Assembly (NCBI RefSeq): GCF_010548275.1
Contig: NZ_JAAGLT010000035.1
Location: 1-64,000, forward strand
Length of the DNA: 64,000 nt
Reading direction: 5' to 3'
From: Streptomyces sp. SID12488
GTDB taxonomy: Bacteria; Actinomycetota; Actinomycetes; Streptomycetales; Streptomycetaceae
Shown here: positions 33,716-42,453 of the stretch, one piece after another
Layout of the letters: each line of letters opens with the position of its first letter
How positions within the stretch are numbered: the stretch's first letter is position 1
The notes under the pieces: model-generated
Databases searched by the model: none
What the model was told of the DNA's origin: nothing
Seen by the model: the letters and a program-made list of their open reading frames with translations, nothing else
Made by a program: the position numbers and the translations under genes

Positions 33716-34197
33716 CCGTCGTCCGCCGCTGCGGGCCCGGTGGAATCCGTGGATTCCGTCGCGTCAGGGGCCGCCATGGCGGCTTTGCCCATCTGCTTGT
33801 CCTTGCGCCGCTGGCTGCGGCTGACACGCGGATCCTGGTCGGGAAGCCAGCCGAAGGCCATGCAGCTGCCCACGGCTCCCAGTGCGAGCCCCACGAAGAA
33901 GCCGCCGAGGTTCGAGGTGACCCAGGTACCCAGCGTCAGCATGATGCCGACGATCGAGTAGAACAGGCGTTGCGCGGGGTTGAAGAGGATCAACAGACCG
34001 CACACCACCATCAGCGCCGGCAGCATGAAGCCCGCCAGGCCCTGCATACCCAGGTGCACGACGATCTTCAGGGAGACCTTCATCGTGATGAGGATCTCCA
34101 CCCCGCCCAGGGTGAGCAGCAGCCCGCCCAGGAACGGACGGTGGGCCCGCCAGGTTCTGAAAGCGGGCCCCACCTCCTGTTGGTCCGTGCCCAACAT
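33637..34197 (-). CDS. DUF6114 integral membrane protein
   Basis: 186 residues. Four membrane helices: PFLGGLLLTLGGVEILI, a second near MLPALMVVCGLLILF, YSIVGIMLTLGTWV and FFVGLALGAVGSCMAFGWL. This is the DUF6114 pattern. The cytoplasmic C-terminal tail is Asp/Ser/Gly-rich and is encoded over the end of the S51 gene. ATG 34197 overlaps the DUF6230 stop (TGATG), so the genes are coupled; two upstream codons in the same frame are not needed. Function unknown. Confidence 0.85.
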   Translation of the reverse strand: MLGTDQQEVGPAFRTWRAHRPFLGGLLLTLGGVEILITMKVSLKIVVHLGMQGLAGFMLPALMVVCGLLILFNPAQRLFYSIVGIMLTLGTWVTSNLGGFFVGLALGAVGSCMAFGWLPDQDPRVSRSQRRKDKQMGKAAMAAPDATESTDSTGPAAADDGHEGGEGSLRGSMRSSTAASPSHLTM

Positions 34198-34928
34198 CAG
34201 CAACCCGACTCGCTGAAGCTGAGCTTCAGCCCGGGCAGCTTGAACACGGCTGCCGTGGTGGCGTAGTTGGTCGACCGCAGGTTGGCGATGCGGACGGAGT
34301 CCGCCTGCTGACTGAAGACGCCGGCCGGACCCTTGACGCCCGCCTTGGTGAGCGTGCTGGCGTCGTTGCCGATCTCGATGTTGCTGAAGGACGCGTCACC
34401 CGACTGCTCGGTGCCGTCGAGCGTCAGGTCGGTCGCGGACACCGGAGTGCCGTTGCCGCCCGCCTTGATCAGCAGGTTGATGCCGCCGAGGTCGACGCTC
34501 TGACACAGCTTGGTGATCGTCGCGTTCTTGATCGCGGTGGTGATGACCAGGACCTGGCCGCCGGTGTCGCCCTCGTTCGGGCTGTTCTCGATCATGTGGT
34601 CGAGCGCGCCGAACTGCTCGAAGCCGGTGCCGTTCATCTCGGTCGCGGTGACCGTGAACGGCATGCCCGAGATGGCGAACTGAACGCCGAGAGCGCCCTG
34701 TGCGGTGAGAACCGCGAGCGTGGCGGCGACCAGGGTGGCCGGCACCGCCATGACGGCGGCACGGCGCGCACGGACCCGCCCGCGTCGTTCGGCGCCCTTT
34801 CCGGCACCTTCGAAGAATTCGGACACGTTGTTGGATCCCGTGGCCCCCGCACCCTCGGAAGCGTTACCGCTTCCTGGCTGCTCGGGGTTGGATCCGGCGG
34901 ACGACGAGGCGTCCGAGGACGAGGCCAT
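34197..34928 (-). CDS. DUF6230 single-pass exported protein
   Basis: 243 residues. A Ser/Gly/Glu-rich cytoplasmic N-terminus of about 50 residues precedes basic RRGRVRARRAAV and one membrane helix (VMAVPATLVAATLAVLTAQG). The extracytoplasmic domain begins VQFAISGMPFTVTATEMNG. This matches DUF6230, often mis-annotated as cholesterol esterase; no lipase motif (GxSxG with triad) is visible. Two Cys near LCQSVDLGG and the terminal SESGC may pair. ATG 34928 has GGGAG about five bases before it. Coupled to DUF6114 downstream. Confidence 0.85.
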   Translation of the reverse strand: MASSSDASSSAGSNPEQPGSGNASEGAGATGSNNVSEFFEGAGKGAERRGRVRARRAAVMAVPATLVAATLAVLTAQGALGVQFAISGMPFTVTATEMNGTGFEQFGALDHMIENSPNEGDTGGQVLVITTAIKNATITKLCQSVDLGGINLLIKAGGNGTPVSATDLTLDGTEQSGDASFSNIEIGNDASTLTKAGVKGPAGVFSQQADSVRIANLRSTNYATTAAVFKLPGLKLSFSESGC

Positions 34929-34940
34929 GGCTGCTCCCAG

Positions 34941-34970
34941 TACATAGTCAACTGCGTCAATGCTGGTCAA
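34941..34970 (-). promoter_or_regulatory. Promoter candidate for the DUF6230-DUF6114 operon
   Basis: On the minus strand TTGACC (34970-34965) and TATGTA (34946-34941) are 18 bases apart. The -10 lies 12 bases before the ATG at 34928, leaving a very short leader that still holds the GGGAG ribosome site. Consistent with a housekeeping sigma promoter, by eye only. Confidence 0.45.
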
Positions 34971-35705
34971 GCTCGATTGGCACGTTGTCCTGGCGCGGAC
35001 AGCGGCTGCGGCGTACGTCTCCTTGCAACTCCCGGCGGTTGCAAGGGCTTTCACGGTTACGCCCCAGTAGCCGCCGAGGAAGTTACCCGTGGTTACTTTG
35101 AAGGGTCAAGGGAGTTGTGGAAAAAGGGTGCGGATTATGCTCCACCTGTGACTTCACGGGGCGATCCAGGGCCGTTCGAGGGGTCCGAAGGGCCCTCGGA
35201 GGGGTGTCCGAGGGGCGCCACACATGTCGAGGGTGCGTGTCGATGCCCAAGGGCAAGCCGGACGGGAAGTAGGACGGAAAGTCCGACGGGAGGCATCAAC
35301 TTCTGTTCGATGTCTTGACGTTGACGGCCCCTCAGGTCTAGAACTCGACCTGGTTTCCCCGGATCCGTGGCGCCGGATCCGCAGCGATGCGAGTCATCGC
35401 TCTTCCCGGACTCATTGCTCATTCCGAAGTCCGCCCCCGAGGCACCGGCACGGCCGTTTCCCCCCTGGGCCGCCGTCGGTTCGCCCTGTCCCGCCCGGTC
35501 CGGCAGGAAGCCTCCCTCCAAGCCTTCCTGCCGGTCACCGGCCGGTTGTCGTTGCCGGTCCGTCACGTACGGAGAAGGCGTCACGGGCCGGCGACGGCGT
35601 CATTCCCGCGTCCTTCATACGGTCCGCACGCGCACTTTCGCGTGTCCCGACCTCTTGGACACCACCCCTCAACACCCCCAGTTCCAGAAAGAGGCACCCG
35701 CAATC
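34971..35705. other. Long intergenic region with a plus-strand promoter candidate and hairpin
   Basis: About 735 bases without a supported gene. TTGACG (35315-35320) with TAGAAC (35339-35344), 18 bases apart, could start a transcript for the secreted protein at 35706 with a leader near 350 bases. CCGGCAGGAAG (35500-35510) and CTTCCTGCCGG (35524-35534) form a perfect 11-bp stem inside that leader. Open frames here (for example 35135-35584 minus) look unlike proteins. Confidence 0.45.
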
Positions 35706-36365
35706 ATGCGTACTCGTACCCGCTCCGCCCTCGCCCTCGCCGCGGCCGTCGCCGGGCTCTCGGTCGCCGCGGTCACCCCCGCGTCCGCCGCCGACACCGT
35801 GCTCACCGTCAACAGCGCGGCCGGCGACGCCGTCGCCGTGGGCGACGTCCTCAGCGCCTCCCTCGCCACCGGCACCGCCGCCACGCTCCGCTCCAGCGCG
35901 ACCGGCACCAGTGGTGTCTCGTGTGCGGCGTCGACCTTCACGGCTGCGGTCACCGACAACCCGGCGGCGCCCGGTAGCGCCACCGAGTCGGTCACCGCGC
36001 ACACCTTCGGCACTTGCACCAGCAACGTCCTGGGTGTGCTCGGTGTCAACAGCGTGACCGTCAACAACCTCCCGTACACCACCGTGGTGGGCTCCGACGG
36101 CTCCGTCGTCGTCAGCCCGGCGGCGGGCTCGGTCATCCAGACGACCGTCGTGCTGCGCACCCTGCTGGGCACCATCAACTGTGTCTACCAGGCGCCCAGC
36201 CTGACGGGTACGACCGGCGCCGACGACAACAGCATCAACTTCACCGCCCAGGCGTTCACCAAGACGTCCGGCTCGTCGCTGTGCTTCGCCAACGGCTACT
36301 TCACCGCCAAGTACGCTCCGGTGACGGACGTGACGCAGGGCGGCGCCACGGTCTTCGTCAACTGA
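35706..36365 (+). CDS. Small secreted protein of unknown function
   Basis: 219 residues. Signal peptide: RTRTRSALALAAAVAGLSVA, cleaved after PASAA near residue 29. The mature part is Thr/Ser/Val-rich beta-type sequence with four Cys (SCAAST, TCTSNV, NCVYQA, LCFANG), likely two disulfides. Streptomyces homologues are often labelled Tat pathway signal proteins, but no twin arginine is seen here. The last stretch, GYFTAKYAPVTDVTQGG, is reminiscent of extracytoplasmic DUF6230-type beta domains, but I cannot assign it. ATG 35706 has GAGG 11 bases upstream. Confidence 0.75.
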   Translation: MRTRTRSALALAAAVAGLSVAAVTPASAADTVLTVNSAAGDAVAVGDVLSASLATGTAATLRSSATGTSGVSCAASTFTAAVTDNPAAPGSATESVTAHTFGTCTSNVLGVLGVNSVTVNNLPYTTVVGSDGSVVVSPAAGSVIQTTVVLRTLLGTINCVYQAPSLTGTTGADDNSINFTAQAFTKTSGSSLCFANGYFTAKYAPVTDVTQGGATVFVN

Positions 36366-36398
36366 CGAACCATCAATGAACGGCTGAGCTGCCGGTGT

Positions 36399-37379
36399 TC
36401 ACCGGCGGCGCAGCCGCAGGACGAGGGCGGCGACCACGGCGAGCAGTACCGCCGCGGCGCCGGCCGCGACAAGATGCCGTGACCCGGTGCCGTCGGTGGC
36501 CGACGCCACCGGCGCGCCGGCCACGGTGCTCCCGGTCTGTGGGGCGGCGGAGTCGGCGGACTCCGCCGCCCGTCCCGTTCCCACGGCCTGCTCGGGCTGC
36601 TCGGACGGATCGGCCGAAGTGCTGGGCTCGGCGGACCTCGACCGTGCCGCGGGGGACGCGGTGGCGGTCGGCGCGGATTCTCCGGAGCTGTCGGAGGCGC
36701 CGGTGCTGCCGGTGGCGCTCTTCGCTTCAGGGAACACCACGTCCGAGCACGAGTAGTACGTGTCCGCCGTGCTGGAGTTCTGCCAGATCGTGTACAGAAC
36801 ATGGTGACCGGTCCGGTCGGACGGCAGCGTCATCCCGAAGCGGTAGGCGTCACCCGTCATCGCGGGGTCCTTGACCTCGGCGAACGGGCGGTCCGGCAGG
36901 TCGGACCAGTTCAGCGGGCCCGACGGGTCGTACCCGGGCTTCGTCAGGAACATCTTGAACGTGCCGGTGTGCGGGATCGTCGAGCGGTACGTCATCGTCA
37001 ACCGCGCGCCCGGCGCCAGTGTGGTCGAGGGCCAGTCGGAGCGCGCGAGGTCGAGTCCCCGGTAGGCGGGCAGCCCGCCGCTGCACAGTCGGCCGTCGGG
37101 GATCACCGCGCGGTCCCGGCCGTTCACGTCTCCGACCCGCACGTTGTCCCAGAAGGTGAAGGGCTCCCCGCCGTTCGCGGTGACCGCCGCCCGGCAGGCC
37201 GCCGTACGGGCCAGGCTGCCGCCGTCGGGGGAGCAGGCGTAGGCGCGACTGACCGGCGAGGTCGGGGCGCCGTGCGCCTGAGCGGGACCCGCCGCGGACA
37301 AGGTGAGCAACAGCGGTGCCGCGAAGGCGGTGGTGCCGGCGAGTGCGGCGGCCGAGAGAGTGCGGCGGTGGGCGGTCAT
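36399..37379 (-). CDS. AA10 lytic polysaccharide monooxygenase with C-terminal membrane anchor
   Basis: 326 residues. The signal peptide ends AQA before His36 (HGAPTSPVSR), so the mature N-terminal His can form the copper histidine brace with His137 (TIPHTGTFKMF). TGHHVLYTIWQ and the Cys pairs are also AA10 features. These copper enzymes oxidatively cleave chitin or cellulose. After about residue 220 comes a Ser/Ala/Thr/Pro linker of some 80 residues, then a membrane helix (LVAAGAAAVLLAVVAALVL) and RLRRR. The protein is thus tethered to the membrane, unlike most secreted AA10 enzymes. AGGAG lies nine bases before ATG 37379. Confidence 0.92.
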   Translation of the reverse strand: MTAHRRTLSAAALAGTTAFAAPLLLTLSAAGPAQAHGAPTSPVSRAYACSPDGGSLARTAACRAAVTANGGEPFTFWDNVRVGDVNGRDRAVIPDGRLCSGGLPAYRGLDLARSDWPSTTLAPGARLTMTYRSTIPHTGTFKMFLTKPGYDPSGPLNWSDLPDRPFAEVKDPAMTGDAYRFGMTLPSDRTGHHVLYTIWQNSSTADTYYSCSDVVFPEAKSATGSTGASDSSGESAPTATASPAARSRSAEPSTSADPSEQPEQAVGTGRAAESADSAAPQTGSTVAGAPVASATDGTGSRHLVAAGAAAVLLAVVAALVLRLRRR

Positions 37380-37766
37380 CCGGGACGTCTCCTCGACCAG
37401 GGGGAACAGGTCTGCTTTCGGGCAGTACGGGAAGCAGGCGTGCCGCGTTCAATCGACGGGCGGCGCCGGCAATCCCCCGCAACTCGCCCAACCCGGTCAA
37501 CCGCCCGTCATGCAGGGACGGTTTCCGGCTTTCGAGGGTGTGGATCCGGCCTGATCGAGGGTTTCCCCTGTATCCGGATGACCTGCTCTTTGCCTACTGT
37601 TCCACCACAGCCGCCCCATAGGTAACCCCGGAACGGGCCGCTCGCGCTTGGCCGGCCGCCGCGCCGCTTTTCGAACCGCACCCCCCGCCGCTTCACCGAT
37701 GAAGCGATTCGCCCGCCACTCCCCGCTGCCCGCGCTGCCCGGAGTACGGCACCGAAAGGCAAGCCC
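37380..37766. other. Divergent intergenic region between AA10 and subtilase genes
   Basis: No gene is supported. It must hold the promoters of both divergent secreted-enzyme genes. I found no convincing palindrome. Confidence 0.4.
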
Positions 37767-39572
37767 TTGCGTACTTCATCCACCCGTGCCACGGGGCGGA
37801 AGCTGATATCCGTCGCCGCGGTCTCCGCCGCCCTGCTGGCCGCGGCCACCACCTCGGTCGCCGTCGCCCAGGAGCCCGTCGCTCCCGGCGTCACCCTGGA
37901 CGCCGCCGCGCAGGCGGTCGCCGCCCCGGCCGAACGGCTCATCGTCGGCTACAAGGCCGGAGCGTCCGAGGCCACGTCGAACCAGGCCGCCGACGCCGAC
38001 GCCACCGCCAAGGGCAAGGAGGCCGGCGAGGACCTGGACTTCCAGCGCCGCCTGGGCACCGGCGCGGCCCTCGTCGACCTGGGCGAGGAGCTCAGCAAGG
38101 CGGACGTCGCCGACGTCATCGCCCAGTACAAGGCCGACCCGCAGGTCGCCTACGTCGTGCCGGACCGCCTCAAGAAGCCGATGGCGGACCCGAACGACAC
38201 CGAGTACGCCAAGCAGTGGGACCTCTTCGAGGCCGCCGCGGGCATGCGCGTCCCGGGCGCCTGGACCACCGCGACCGGCACCGGCGTGACCGTCGCCGTC
38301 ATCGACACCGGCTATGTCACGCACTCCGACGTCGCCGCGAACATCGTCGCCGGCTACGACTTCATCGCCGACACCGCGGTCTCCGTCGACGGCGACGGCC
38401 GCGACAGCAACCCGGCCGACCCGGGCGACTGGTACGCGACCGACGAGTGCGGCGCGGATACCGGGTCCAGCAGCTCCTCCTGGCACGGCACGCACGTCGC
38501 GGGGACCATCGCCGCCGTCGCCAACAACAGCAAGGGTGTCGCGGGCATCGCGTACAACGCGAAGATCTCCCCGGTCCGCGCGCTCGGCAAGTGCGGCGGC
38601 TACGACTCCGACATCATCGACGCCATCACCTGGGCGTCCGGCGGCACCGTCTCCGGTGTCCCGGCCAACGCCAACGTCGCCAAGGTCATCAACATGAGCC
38701 TCGGCGGGGGCGGTGCCTGCTCCGCGGCGACCCAGAGCGCCATCACCGGCGCGTTCAACCGCGGCACCACCGTGGTCGTCGCGGCCGGCAACGAGAACGC
38801 GAACGCCTCCACCTCCAACCCGGCGAACTGCAACAACGTCATCACCGTCGCCGCGACCGGACGCACCGGCGCCCGGGCCTCGTACTCCAACTTCGGCTCC
38901 GTCGTGGACATCTCGGCCCCCGGTGGCGAGATGTCCACCGGCACCGCCAACGGCATCCTCTCCACGCTGAACTCCGGCACGAAGACCCCGTCCACCGAGT
39001 CGTACGCCTACTACCAGGGCACCAGCATGGCCACCCCGCACATCGCGGGCCTGGTCGCGCTGATGAAGTCGGCGAACTCCTCCCTCACCCCGGCCCAGAT
39101 CGAGACGGCCATCAAGAACAACGCCCGTGCCCTGCCCGGCAGTTGCTCGGGCGGCTGCGGCGCTGGTCTGGCCGACGCGACCAAGACCGTGCAGGCCGTG
39201 AGCGGCACCGGCGGGGGCACGACGGGGACCGTCTTCTCCTCCAGCACCGCCGTCTCCGTCCCGGACAACGGCGCGGCCGTCGAGTCCTCGATCGCCGTCA
39301 CCGGCCGGACCGGCAACGCCCCCTCGGCTCTCCAGGTCGGCGTCGACATCACCCACACCTACCGCGGTGACCTGGTCATCACCCTGGTAGCGCCCGACGG
39401 TACGACCTACCCGCTGAAGGCCTCCAGCACCTCGGACTCCGCCGACAACGTGAACACCACGTACACGGTGGACGCCTCCAGCGAGACGGCCAACGGCACC
39501 TGGAAGCTGCGTGTCCAGGATGTGGCCGCCTCGGACACGGGCAAGATCAACAGCTGGAAGCTCACCTTCTGA
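37767..39572 (+). CDS. Secreted subtilisin-like serine protease (S8) with P-domain
   Basis: 601 residues. Signal peptide to about residue 35, then an inhibitor_I9-type propeptide (ERLIVGYKAG onward). The catalytic triad is Asp180 (VIDTGY), His240 (HGTHVAG) and Ser420 (GTSMATPH), with the oxyanion Asn in AAGNENAN. A Gly/Thr linker leads to a C-terminal P-proprotein domain (DITHTYRGDLVITLVAPDGT, then LRVQDVA). The start is TTG 37767 with AAAGG seven bases before it. It is probably an extracellular protease active on bulk protein; SSI-type inhibitors like the one at 54946 target such enzymes. Confidence 0.95.
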   Translation: MRTSSTRATGRKLISVAAVSAALLAAATTSVAVAQEPVAPGVTLDAAAQAVAAPAERLIVGYKAGASEATSNQAADADATAKGKEAGEDLDFQRRLGTGAALVDLGEELSKADVADVIAQYKADPQVAYVVPDRLKKPMADPNDTEYAKQWDLFEAAAGMRVPGAWTTATGTGVTVAVIDTGYVTHSDVAANIVAGYDFIADTAVSVDGDGRDSNPADPGDWYATDECGADTGSSSSSWHGTHVAGTIAAVANNSKGVAGIAYNAKISPVRALGKCGGYDSDIIDAITWASGGTVSGVPANANVAKVINMSLGGGGACSAATQSAITGAFNRGTTVVVAAGNENANASTSNPANCNNVITVAATGRTGARASYSNFGSVVDISAPGGEMSTGTANGILSTLNSGTKTPSTESYAYYQGTSMATPHIAGLVALMKSANSSLTPAQIETAIKNNARALPGSCSGGCGAGLADATKTVQAVSGTGGGTTGTVFSSSTAVSVPDNGAAVESSIAVTGRTGNAPSALQVGVDITHTYRGDLVITLVAPDGTTYPLKASSTSDSADNVNTTYTVDASSETANGTWKLRVQDVAASDTGKINSWKLTF

Positions 39573-39605
39573 TCTTGTGGCCCAGGGGCCCAGTGGGTGA
39601 ACCAC

Positions 39606-39634
39606 ACACCGGTTCAGGTGAACTGACGGTGTGA
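39606..39634. terminator. Imperfect hairpin between convergent genes
   Basis: CACACCG (39606-39612) pairs with CGGTGTG (39628-39634), and GTTCA with TGAAC inside, leaving a three-base bulge. It lies 34 bases past the subtilase stop and 56 bases past the NmrA-like stop on the other strand. A moderate candidate. Confidence 0.45.
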
Positions 39635-39689
39635 CATGAGCGGGCGGGTCGGTCGGCGTGGATGGACGCCGGCCGGCCCGCCGTCGTAT

Positions 39690-40574
39690 CTACGAGCCCT
39701 CGCGCTCGTCACTCGCCACCGGGCCGCCGAACTCCGCCCGATGCTCCACCGCCCACTCCCGGTACCCGCGCGCCGGTCGGCCGAGCAACTCCGCCACGGC
39801 CGACTCGACTTGCGCCTTCGACCCGTGCCGCCCCCGCGCGGCACTCTCCGCGAGGGCGTGGGCCACTGGCTCCGGATAACGTGTGAGAAGCCCTCGAAGT
39901 ATCTGGTCATCCGTCAACTCGACGAACTCCAGCGGCCGTTGCAGCAACTCGCCCAGGATCTGCGTCTGTTCCACCGGGGTGACCCCTGCGGGCCCGGTCA
40001 GCGCGTACGCCCGCCCCGTGTGCCCCGCCGGGTCCGTGAGCGCCCGTACCGCCACATCCGCGATGTCCCGCGGGTCGATCGCCGCGGTGGCGACGGTGCC
40101 GTTCGCGCTCCGCACCACGCTCTCCGCCCGGATCGAACGGGCCCAGCCCAGCGTGTTGGACATGAAGGCACGCGGTCGCAACAGGGTCCAGGACAGACCC
40201 GAGGCACGCAGCAGCCGCTCGTTGCCCCGCTGCCACTCCGTGACCAGGTCCATGGCGTCGGGTTCGGTCACCGACAAGGTGGTCAGCTTCACGATGTGCC
40301 CGACTCCCGCCGCGCGGGCGGCCGTCAGGAAGTTCTCGTCGTGGGCGTGCGTCAGCGGATTCGCGGTGACGAGCAGCGCCGACCGTACGCCGGTCAGCGC
40401 CCGGCGCAGGCTCACGGGGTCCTCGAAGTCGCCGCCCACCACCTCGGCGTGCGCACCCGCGAGGGCGGCGGCGCGCTCGGGGTCGCGGGCCAGCAGCCGT
40501 ACCGGCTCGGTGGGGGGAAGACGCCGGGCGACCAGGCGGCCGACGGTGCCGGTCGCCCCGGTCAGCAGGATCAA
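39690..40574 (-). CDS. NmrA/SDR-type NAD(P)-binding protein
   Basis: 294 residues. NAD(P) motif TGATGTVGRLVARRL near the N-terminus, then RLLARDPERAAAL and VVGGDFEDPVSL, the atypical SDR/NmrA group; no YxxxK is needed. The start is TTG 40574 with GAAGG about four bases upstream, overlapping the receptor stop by four bases (TTGA). That coupling makes it part of the butyrolactone locus. It may be a reductase acting on the AfsA product, as proposed for other butyrolactone-locus reductases, but a quinone-reductase or sensor role is equally possible. Confidence 0.85.
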   Translation of the reverse strand: MILLTGATGTVGRLVARRLPPTEPVRLLARDPERAAALAGAHAEVVGGDFEDPVSLRRALTGVRSALLVTANPLTHAHDENFLTAARAAGVGHIVKLTTLSVTEPDAMDLVTEWQRGNERLLRASGLSWTLLRPRAFMSNTLGWARSIRAESVVRSANGTVATAAIDPRDIADVAVRALTDPAGHTGRAYALTGPAGVTPVEQTQILGELLQRPLEFVELTDDQILRGLLTRYPEPVAHALAESAARGRHGSKAQVESAVAELLGRPARGYREWAVEHRAEFGGPVASDEREGS

Positions 40575-41227
40575 GACGCCTTCAGGCCGAGGGAGTCCAT
40601 CGAGCAGAGCACCCGGACACCCCGGTCCGCCCTGCTGTCGAGGCCGAGCAGTAGTCCCGGCACCGCGATGCTCGGCAGGATGTGCGCCCACAGCACGGAC
40701 AGCCGGTGGCCGAGATCGGCCCGGTCGCTCATCGCCCGGGACATCAACTGGATGCCGGTGAAGCCGCCGACCAGCAGGTCCACCGTCTCCGGCGGATCCA
40801 CCGTGGGCAGCAACTCGCCCTGCTCGCGCGCGTGTTCCATCAGGGACGTCAGCCGCTCCGACCACTGCCGGAAGGGCTCCCCGTGATCCACGTGGCTCGG
40901 CGTCTCCTGGTCCACCGCCAGCCGGACACTGCCCCGCAGCAGGGAGTTGGTCAGCAGCCGCTGGCCGACCACGAACGTCATGTCGATGATCTCCTGCAAC
41001 TTGCAGGGCTGCGCCGGCACGGTGCCGAAGGGCACCTGCTCGGCGAGCACCGCCTGCGCGAGCGATTCCTTGGAAGGGAAGTGGAAGTACAGGGCGCCCT
41101 TGGTGACCTCGGCCCGCTCCAGCACCATCGCGATGGTGGTGGAGGTGTAGCCGTGCTCGTCGAAAACCGCGCCCGCGGCTTCCAGGATCGCTCTGCGCGT
41201 CCTGATGGCGCGCTCCTGCTTCGCCAT
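40571..41227 (-). CDS. Gamma-butyrolactone receptor, ScbR/ArpA-like (TetR family)
   Basis: 218 residues. Starts MAKQERAIRTRRAILEAA, then the HTH through VTKGALYFHFPSKESLAQAV; this opening is characteristic of ScbR/FarA/BarA receptors. LQEIIDMTFVVGQRLLTNSL and ILPSIAVPGLLLGLD are also receptor features. It should repress the divergent afsA-like gene until the butyrolactone is bound. ATG 41227 is the natural start. No TTA codon, unlike its two neighbours. The recall of ScbR similarity is strong but ligand-binding Trp placement was not verified. Confidence 0.9.
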   Translation of the reverse strand: MAKQERAIRTRRAILEAAGAVFDEHGYTSTTIAMVLERAEVTKGALYFHFPSKESLAQAVLAEQVPFGTVPAQPCKLQEIIDMTFVVGQRLLTNSLLRGSVRLAVDQETPSHVDHGEPFRQWSERLTSLMEHAREQGELLPTVDPPETVDLLVGGFTGIQLMSRAMSDRADLGHRLSVLWAHILPSIAVPGLLLGLDSRADRGVRVLCSMDSLGLKAS

Positions 41228-41358
41228 AAGAGCCCCTCCCTGGCGCCCAGTCGGCCGATGTCCGCAGCAGCGCCGAATGTGGTGCCGCGCTGTGCGTGAC
41301 GGCGCGTCGTCAGGTGCGCCGGAACCCGCCGATCATAGGGCCGGACCGACTGATCTCG

Positions 41359-41387
41359 TTGAAAACAAACCGGTCGCCTCGTACTCT
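41359..41387 (+). promoter_or_regulatory. afsA-like promoter with receptor half-site in the spacer
   Basis: TTGAAA (41359-41364) and TACTCT (41382-41387) are 17 bases apart. The spacer reads ACAAACCGGTCGCCTCG. Its AACAAACCGG arm resembles one half of butyrolactone autoregulatory elements, while the right half is degenerate. A receptor bound here would block the promoter. The site is 63 bases before the TTG start at 41450. Confidence 0.6.
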
Positions 41388-41449
41388 ATCGCTCACCTAA
41401 GCGGGCGCCTTTCCGTCTGCCAGCCATACGGGGGACCGAGGGAGAGACA

Positions 41450-42382
41450 TTGCTTCCAGTGCCGCAGTCTGCCGAAATCCCAGTCATGACGGCCGGTGTT
41501 CCGCGTCAACTCGTGCACCGCGCGTCGATCGCGGAGACGTTCCCCACCGGCTGGTCCCGTACCGAGACCGACCGGTTCAGCGTCTCCGCGCAGTGGCCGC
41601 GGGTCCACTGTTTACACGTGTCGCCGGACCGGACGACATACGATCCGCTGCTCGTCGTGGAGACCGTACGGCAGGCTGGAACTCTGCTCAACCACGCCGC
41701 GTACAAGGTGCCGTTGGACCATCGCTTCGTGCTCCAGGAGTTCCGGATCACCACGTTCCCCGAGCGCCTGGGCGTGGGGCCGGTGCCGGCCGAACCGATC
41801 GTCGACATCACCTTCTCCGACATCCGTCATCGAGGCAAGCGCCTGGTCTCGGCCCGCTACGAGGCCGACGTACGGCTGGACGGAGCGCTGGTCGCACACG
41901 CCGACGTCGCCTTCACCTGCACCAGCGGCGCCGTCTTCGGCAGGCTGCGCGGCGGCCGTACGGCGGCCACCGTGACCGCGCTGCCCGTTCCGCCGGGTCT
42001 GCCCGCCGCCGACGTGGGCCGGGGCTCGGCGGCGGACGTGGTCCTGGCGCCGCCCCAACAGGTGGAAGGTCACTGGCAGTTACGAGTTGATACCGGTCAT
42101 GCTGTTTTCTTTGACCATCCACTTGACCACATACCGGGCATGTTGCTCCTGGAGTCCGCCAGACAGGCCGTGCTGGCACGAACGGGCTCCGGCAGAGGCC
42201 TGATACCCGTGTCGTTCGACACGACTTTCCATCAGTTCGCCGAACTGGACCTGCCCACCTGGATCGAGTCCACGGACGAAGGTGACGGGGCGCTGAAGGT
42301 GGTGGGAACGCAGGAGGGACGCACGGTTTTCGAGTGTGTGGTGGGTACTGCGGAACGGTCGGCTATCTTGTACGGCGAGTAA
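41450..42382 (+). CDS. AfsA/ScbA-family gamma-butyrolactone biosynthesis protein
   Basis: 310 residues, usual length, with two AfsA hotdog repeats: one around VSPDRTTYDPLLVVETVRQA and one around FFDHPLDHIPGMLLLESARQ, each carrying the conserved Glu/Arg. The enzyme condenses a beta-ketoacyl-ACP with dihydroxyacetone phosphate to begin butyrolactone synthesis. TTG 41450 has GGAG about five bases upstream; ATG 41486 is less well placed. One TTA codon at 42080-42082 lies in a short stretch of unusually AT-rich codons (CGA GTT GAT, later TTT, CTT, ATA). Divergent from the receptor gene. Confidence 0.92.
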   Translation: MLPVPQSAEIPVMTAGVPRQLVHRASIAETFPTGWSRTETDRFSVSAQWPRVHCLHVSPDRTTYDPLLVVETVRQAGTLLNHAAYKVPLDHRFVLQEFRITTFPERLGVGPVPAEPIVDITFSDIRHRGKRLVSARYEADVRLDGALVAHADVAFTCTSGAVFGRLRGGRTAATVTALPVPPGLPAADVGRGSAADVVLAPPQQVEGHWQLRVDTGHAVFFDHPLDHIPGMLLLESARQAVLARTGSGRGLIPVSFDTTFHQFAELDLPTWIESTDEGDGALKVVGTQEGRTVFECVVGTAERSAILYGE

Positions 42383-42385
42383 TAA

Positions 42386-42407
42386 ACAAACGGCATATCC
42401 CGTTTTT
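42386..42407. promoter_or_regulatory. AT-rich inverted repeat upstream of the second receptor-like gene
   Basis: ACAAACGG (42386-42393) and CCGTTTTT (42400-42407) form near-complementary 8-base arms around CATATC. The A-rich arms with CGG resemble butyrolactone-receptor elements. It begins four bases past the afsA-like stop and 47 bases before the ATG at 42454. Confidence 0.5.
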
Positions 42408-42453
42408 CTCAGGGGAGTTCGGGAGCACCGGTAGGTGGGGAGGGGTGTCGCCG

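Noticed and set aside
34197..34928. Cholesterol esterase label that such proteins often carry
   Set aside because: No GxSxG nucleophile or lipase fold motif is visible; the DUF6230 description is safer.
35135..35584. 149-codon minus-strand open frame in the long intergenic region
   Set aside because: Composition is Gly/Arg/Pro-rich without conserved pattern; no ribosome site; the hairpin at 35500-35534 lies within it.
37776..39605. 609-codon minus-strand open frame opposite the subtilase
   Set aside because: The subtilase triad and signal peptide are unmistakable on the plus strand; the opposite frame is Gly/Val/Asp-rich shadow.
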